From assembly GCA_031288955.1 (NCBI GenBank), contig JAITQJ010000256.1, positions 1-26,820 of the forward strand: a stretch of 26,820 bases of DNA, read 5' to 3'. Below are positions 23,172 to 26,820 of the stretch, piece after piece (the stretch's first letter is position 1; every line of letters starts with the position of its first letter). This DNA comes from Planctomycetaceae bacterium (GTDB lineage: Bacteria > Planctomycetota > Planctomycetia > Pirellulales > Thermoguttaceae). The translations under genes were made by a program, and so were the position numbers. The notes beneath the pieces were generated by a model, which was not told the DNA's origin, did not search any database, and saw only the letters and a list, made by a program, of their open reading frames with translations.

Positions 23172-26100
23172 TCATACAATCCCGGTTTTTCCCTTTATCC
23201 GCGTCTCTATCAGCGACACCGCTTCGTCGTAATCGGCGAGCAGAATATGCTGCGATAACTGGTCGAGAAAATCCCTGATACTGCGGTTCCACTTCTTTTC
23301 CTTCAACGCATCCAAAACGCTGTTCATCGTCTCCGCATCCAACTTTTTCACCGCCGCACGGATTTTTTCGAGTCCCGCATCAAAGGCTTCTGCTGTATCC
23401 GGCTCAAGAGACTCCTCTTTCTGCATTACGTTGTCAAGCGTTTGCAGTATTGAGTGCCGCAATTCCTCTAAATCGTACAAAAACTTTTCCGTATCCTGTT
23501 CAATCATTATCGTATCGCCTTTTTTCCCCGCCTGTTCCAAAGCGGCAGCACGTATCGATAATTCCGTTGCCCCAAGATTACCCAAAGCACTCTTCAAAGC
23601 GTGAACGTTAACCGTATATGAAGACCAGTCATTCGTCAACACACTCTGCCGGACGGTTTCCAACTTGACCACGGCTTCCGCTGAAAACAGTTTTAATATG
23701 TCCAGGAACTTGTTGTACGAACCGCCGGACATCATCAGTCCCTTTCGCGTATCAATGCCTTTGAGCATCAACATTGCACGCTGTGAAAGCACAGCGGAAT
23801 CCGAATGACGTGCAAAATCGCCCGATTTGATTTGTTTCGATTCCGGTATCCATTTTTTGACGACGGCATCCAATTTGACAGTGTCTATCGGCTTGGGCAA
23901 ATAATCGTCAATACCGTTTTCAAGGAACATTTCCCGCATCCCCGCCATTGCATTGGCGGTCAGCGCAACAATCGGCAGCGCGGCGAATTTTTCCCCCGGT
24001 AATTTCCGAATAACTGCCGTTGCCTCAATGCCGTCCATACCGGGCATCATATGGTCCATAAAAACGAGGTCATAATCGTTTTTCATCACGAGACGAATCG
24101 CTTCTTCGCCGCTGGTGCAAAAGTCCATCTGCGTTTCATACGCCGCCATCAAACCTTCGACGACTTTCATATTGACCTGAATATCATCAACGACAAGAAC
24201 CCGCGCATCAGGAGCACGGAACTGTACCCGGACCTGCTCGTCTTCTATCGCCCAATTACTTAATTTATCGTTGAGCCAGTTTGCGATTGACAACGAATAC
24301 ACCGGAAGCAGCAGCAGCGGCATATCGTTGTTATAATTTGAATGAATATCATCAATCAGTAAAGCGGTATTCCTGTGACCGGCATATCGCTGAACATCCT
24401 CCTGAACGGTTTTATAAGTGTCCGAACGGAGCAAAAAATGCGAAAACGGCTTTGAACGAATCGCTTCGCTGAATGCCGCCGCATTTGCTGCGATAACGTG
24501 CTGCACGCCGAGGTCTCCAAACGTCTCTTTTATCGACTGCGCATATTCCTGCCGGTCTTCCAGTATCAGCACCAACTTACCGTCAGGATTCTCTATCCGC
24601 ACGAGCGGTTCGCTGTTTTCGCAGGATTGGATAAGTGCCACCGTAAACGTTGAACCGCGTTTGTACACGCTGGAAAACGATATTTCGCCGCCCATAAGCG
24701 ACACTAAATTTTTCGTAATTGCCAATCCTAAACCGGTACCTTCGCGCCCGATATGCTTTTTCACATCAACTTGAGAAAACTCGCTGAAAATCTTCGGCTG
24801 GTCTTCCGGTTTGATTCCGATGCCTGTGTCGGTTACCGTCATTGTTAGAACAATATGATTAGCGTCTCTTTTAACGCCGGAAAACGAGAGCGAAACATAA
24901 CCGTTGTCGGTGTATTTACAGGCATTTGTGAGCAGATTGAGCAGCACTTGTTTGAGCCGCACGGCATCGCCGTGGAGAATATCCGGTATCTTGGAATCAA
25001 GATACACGAAAAAGTCCAGCGACTTCTCCCGCATTCGTGAACGCATCATATTGATGATATTATTCACCAGCGACGAAAGATGATACTTGACCGTAATAAT
25101 CTCGAACTGTCCCGCCTCGATTTTTGAGAAATCCAGAATATCGTTGATGATTGCCAGCAGACTGCTGCTGGCGTGTTTGATATTCAGGGCGTACTCCTGC
25201 ATTACCGGCGACAATTCGGAATCGCGGCGAAGCATTAATTCGGACATTCCCGAAATCGTGTTCATCGGGGTACGAATCTCGTGACTCATTTTAGCAAGGA
25301 ACAGCGATTTGCTCCGGTCGCGTTCCATTGCCGTTTCTTTGGCATTGTTAACAACAATAAGGATGCTGCACAGCACGAACATACAGGCAGCACCGAGAGC
25401 AACGATGGTGTACTGCATTCTCTGTACTTGTCCGTGCTGCGTCCCGTTTGAAACAATCGAAAGAAGATACCAGCCGTTCTCCAGCCGGTTGCTGTAAAGT
25501 GTTTTTTTTATCCCATCGAAACTGATATACGGGAATGCTGTCACGATGTCATTTTCCTGAATTTTACGCGACACGGTAACTTCTCCTCCGTGTAAGTCTG
25601 CTATTTTTTTGTTGCGGTTTTGTTTGGTGGGCGTGACGATAAGGCGTAACTCCGGGTCAGTAATACAGACGTAGGCGTTTTCGACAGTCGGGATAGACTG
25701 TACATATTTTTCCAGTTCGGCAATTTCGATAACAATTCCAACAACTCCGCGTGATTGACCGGTGCTTTTATCGACTATCTGTTTTGTAATCGCCATTACC
25801 TCTTTTCCGGTAGCACGCATTTGATACATAGGAGTATAGTGGATGCTTTTCTCGCTTTGCATCGTTCCGGTGTACCAGACCCTCGATTCGGGGGCAAATT
25901 TTTCGTCCGGCTGCCAACCGGTACTATCGTAATAATACCCGTCAATGACGGCGATGGAGTGCATTGTCAGCATATGCCGGTGTTCGGTTGCCCAGTTGTC
26001 GAAGTTAACGAATATCGTCTGGATTCTGTCGTGGTGTGTTTTGTCATTTTCATCTCTGGCGGTGTCCTGTGCGGAGAGACACAAAAGATTGAGCATCCCT

Positions 26101-26288
26101 TCGCTGCTGGCGAAAAACATAGAGATTTCCGCAGTGGCGGCAGAAAGGATTTCTTTGCCGCTGGTATTGATTTGGTTCTGCACCATTACACCGATATACC
26201 AATAACTGACGCTGGTCATCAGAATGAATGCCAGCACAACGAACAGCAACTGCGGATAACGGGAATTGACGTATCTTAATAGACTCAT
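23172..26288 (-). CDS. Hybrid sensor histidine kinase with dCache, degenerate and true receivers, and HPt
   Basis: 1038 residues. Membrane helices at about 14-36 and 292-312 enclose a periplasmic sensing domain of the dCache/PDC kind (about 40-285). Then HisKA with H335 in SHEIRTP, HATPase with N box near 450-459, DTGIGI (486-491) and GTGLGL (516-521). Residues about 570-680 look like a receiver but lack the phospho-acceptor site. A true receiver follows (about 695-805; DD 700-701, D744, K798). An HPt domain has H895 (NVHALKSALGNLG), and a helical tail of about 90 residues closes the chain. The ligand is unknown and no response regulator with an output domain is adjacent. A promoter (26318-26345) precedes it. 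Confidence 0.93.
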   Translation of the reverse strand: MSLLRYVNSRYPQLLFVVLAFILMTSVSYWYIGVMVQNQINTSGKEILSAATAEISMFFASSEGMLNLLCLSAQDTARDENDKTHHDRIQTIFVNFDNWATEHRHMLTMHSIAVIDGYYYDSTGWQPDEKFAPESRVWYTGTMQSEKSIHYTPMYQMRATGKEVMAITKQIVDKSTGQSRGVVGIVIEIAELEKYVQSIPTVENAYVCITDPELRLIVTPTKQNRNKKIADLHGGEVTVSRKIQENDIVTAFPYISFDGIKKTLYSNRLENGWYLLSIVSNGTQHGQVQRMQYTIVALGAACMFVLCSILIVVNNAKETAMERDRSKSLFLAKMSHEIRTPMNTISGMSELMLRRDSELSPVMQEYALNIKHASSSLLAIINDILDFSKIEAGQFEIITVKYHLSSLVNNIINMMRSRMREKSLDFFVYLDSKIPDILHGDAVRLKQVLLNLLTNACKYTDNGYVSLSFSGVKRDANHIVLTMTVTDTGIGIKPEDQPKIFSEFSQVDVKKHIGREGTGLGLAITKNLVSLMGGEISFSSVYKRGSTFTVALIQSCENSEPLVRIENPDGKLVLILEDRQEYAQSIKETFGDLGVQHVIAANAAAFSEAIRSKPFSHFLLRSDTYKTVQEDVQRYAGHRNTALLIDDIHSNYNNDMPLLLLPVYSLSIANWLNDKLSNWAIEDEQVRVQFRAPDARVLVVDDIQVNMKVVEGLMAAYETQMDFCTSGEEAIRLVMKNDYDLVFMDHMMPGMDGIEATAVIRKLPGEKFAALPIVALTANAMAGMREMFLENGIDDYLPKPIDTVKLDAVVKKWIPESKQIKSGDFARHSDSAVLSQRAMLMLKGIDTRKGLMMSGGSYNKFLDILKLFSAEAVVKLETVRQSVLTNDWSSYTVNVHALKSALGNLGATELSIRAAALEQAGKKGDTIMIEQDTEKFLYDLEELRHSILQTLDNVMQKEESLEPDTAEAFDAGLEKIRAAVKKLDAETMNSVLDALKEKKWNRSIRDFLDQLSQHILLADYDEAVSLIETRIKGKTGIV

Positions 26289-26317
26289 CGGAACGAACGG
26301 CTGGGGCGGTATAAACT

Positions 26318-26345
26318 ATTATACACTGAAAAGGGGAAAAATCAA
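26318..26345 (-). promoter_or_regulatory. Sigma-70 promoter of the sensor-kinase operon
   Basis: On the minus strand: TTGATT (26340-26345), 16-base spacer, perfect TATAAT (26318-26323), about 30 bases upstream of the ATG. Confidence 0.65.
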
Positions 26346-26410
26346 GTATTTGCCGCATTGATTGTTCGGACAATTTACCAAACCCTTCGCAAGCAATTTT
26401 GCGTGTGTTT

Positions 26411-26759
26411 TTAAGGTAGGCTCTTACCTAGCATCTTTTGTATAGATATAGTGTAAGTCTATGCCTTATCACAGGTTAAGCGATAAAAAAAACGGCACTG
26501 ATATTGCGGGGACATTACAGCGGTGTCTGCGTCGGGGATGGCGTTGAAGCCTTCTGACTGTGTTTTCCTGCGTCGGCAGGCTTGACCGCCGCTTGGTCCT
26601 TCCAAACGGCGGCTCGCAAAGTTCAATGGTTGTGCTTCACAAACCTTTATGTTACATTTAGAAGAGTGTGAGTTTCGTTTCAATCACCGAAAAGAAAATC
26701 TATACAATATCGTCAAAAAATTACTAAAAAATACGTGAGATGCTAGGCAAGAGCCTTAA
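26411..26759. mobile_element. MITE-like element with 19-bp inverted ends and TTAA at both ends
   Basis: Left end AGGCTCTTACCTAGCATCT (26418-26436) and right end, inverted, AGGCTCTTGCCTAGCATCT (26738-26756) differ at one base. TTAA borders both (26411-26414, 26756-26759); it may be a target duplication or part of the ends. Both ends then carry TTGTATAGAT, directly on the left and after about 30 extra bases on the right. The interior is GC-richer, with hairpins CCTGC/GCAGG (about 26567-26580) and CCGCCG/CGGCGG enclosing TTGG/CCAA (about 26587-26612). It has no transposase. The left end includes a sigma-70-like promoter (TTACCT 26424-26429, TATAGT 26447-26452) pointing inward, so a structured RNA is also possible. 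Confidence 0.5.
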
Positions 26760-26775
26760 TTGTTATTGTTCCATT

Positions 26776-26820
26776 ATGAACTGGACACGAGAAGAACACA
26801 ATCGGGTCAAACACCTCTTG
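26776..26820 (+). CDS. Start of an unidentified gene, cut by the window end
   Basis: An ATG at 26776 opens a reading frame MNWTREEHNRVKHLL that runs to the window edge. No clear ribosome-binding site. The WTREEH opening faintly recalls the N-terminus of some HNH endonuclease-like proteins, but fifteen residues cannot decide it. Confidence 0.3.
   Translation, partial: MNWTREEHNRVKHLL

Noticed and set aside
26459..26683. 74-residue minus-strand frame inside the MITE-like element
   Set aside because: Basic, low-information sequence over DNA dominated by hairpins; no domain or ribosome-binding site.
1..26820. CRISPR arrays, tRNA and rRNA genes
   Set aside because: No regularly spaced repeats and no tRNA- or rRNA-like sequence was noticed by eye on either strand.

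Overview
The window is a molybdenum-nitrogenase gene region of about 26.8 kb from a free-living or gut anaerobe, with moderate GC. The nitrogenase block has the group II/III (anaerobe) form: two PII-like genes nifI1 and nifI2 between nifH and nifD, a NifD with the roughly 50-residue insertion known from Clostridium, a NifK without the long N-terminal extension, and a NifB with a NifX-like tail. The non-nif proteins (an orphan ABC-2 permease, a secreted trypsin-like protein, a dCache hybrid kinase) gave me a weak impression of Planctomycetota or a relative. That taxonomic guess is low confidence.

Layout. Bases 1-348 are a regulatory region with a sigma-54-type promoter (302-316). A plus-strand operon follows: HEPN-like gene, nifV-like homocitrate synthase, GNAT acetyltransferase, modA, modB, modC (349-5302). 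It converges on the minus-strand operon nifH-nifI1-nifI2-nifD-nifK-nifE-nifN-nifB-[2Fe-2S] ferredoxin (14483 down to 5347), whose sigma-54-type promoter lies at 14544-14558. One arm therefore supplies homocitrate and molybdate. The other encodes the enzyme, its 2-oxoglutarate/ADP-type switch, the FeMo-cofactor scaffold and radical-SAM enzyme, and a probable electron carrier. A 9-base motif (ACAAAAATG or its complement) recurs upstream of both sigma-54 promoters and is a candidate binding site for a common activator. I see no nifA, nifS, nifU or separate nifX gene here.

Right of nifH the content looks like ordinary chromosome: an orphan ABC-2 type permease (14784-15710), a secreted trypsin-like serine protease-fold protein on the minus strand, a GntR/YtrA-type regulator with an ABC ATPase and large permease (17132-19895), and an FtsX/MacB-type permease with a histidine-rich loop (20064-21383). 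These are followed by a minus-strand run of hybrid sensor kinase, ThiF/MoeB-rhodanese protein and HD-domain protein (26288 down to 21401).

The least ordinary non-coding items are: a 349-bp MITE-like element with 19-bp inverted ends at 26411-26759, related to a lone copy of the same end sequence at about 119-170 (so related sequences sit at both ends of the window); a three-way-junction RNA structure in the nifD-nifK gap; and the paired sigma-54 promoters with their shared upstream motif. A new gene begins at 26776 and runs off the window.
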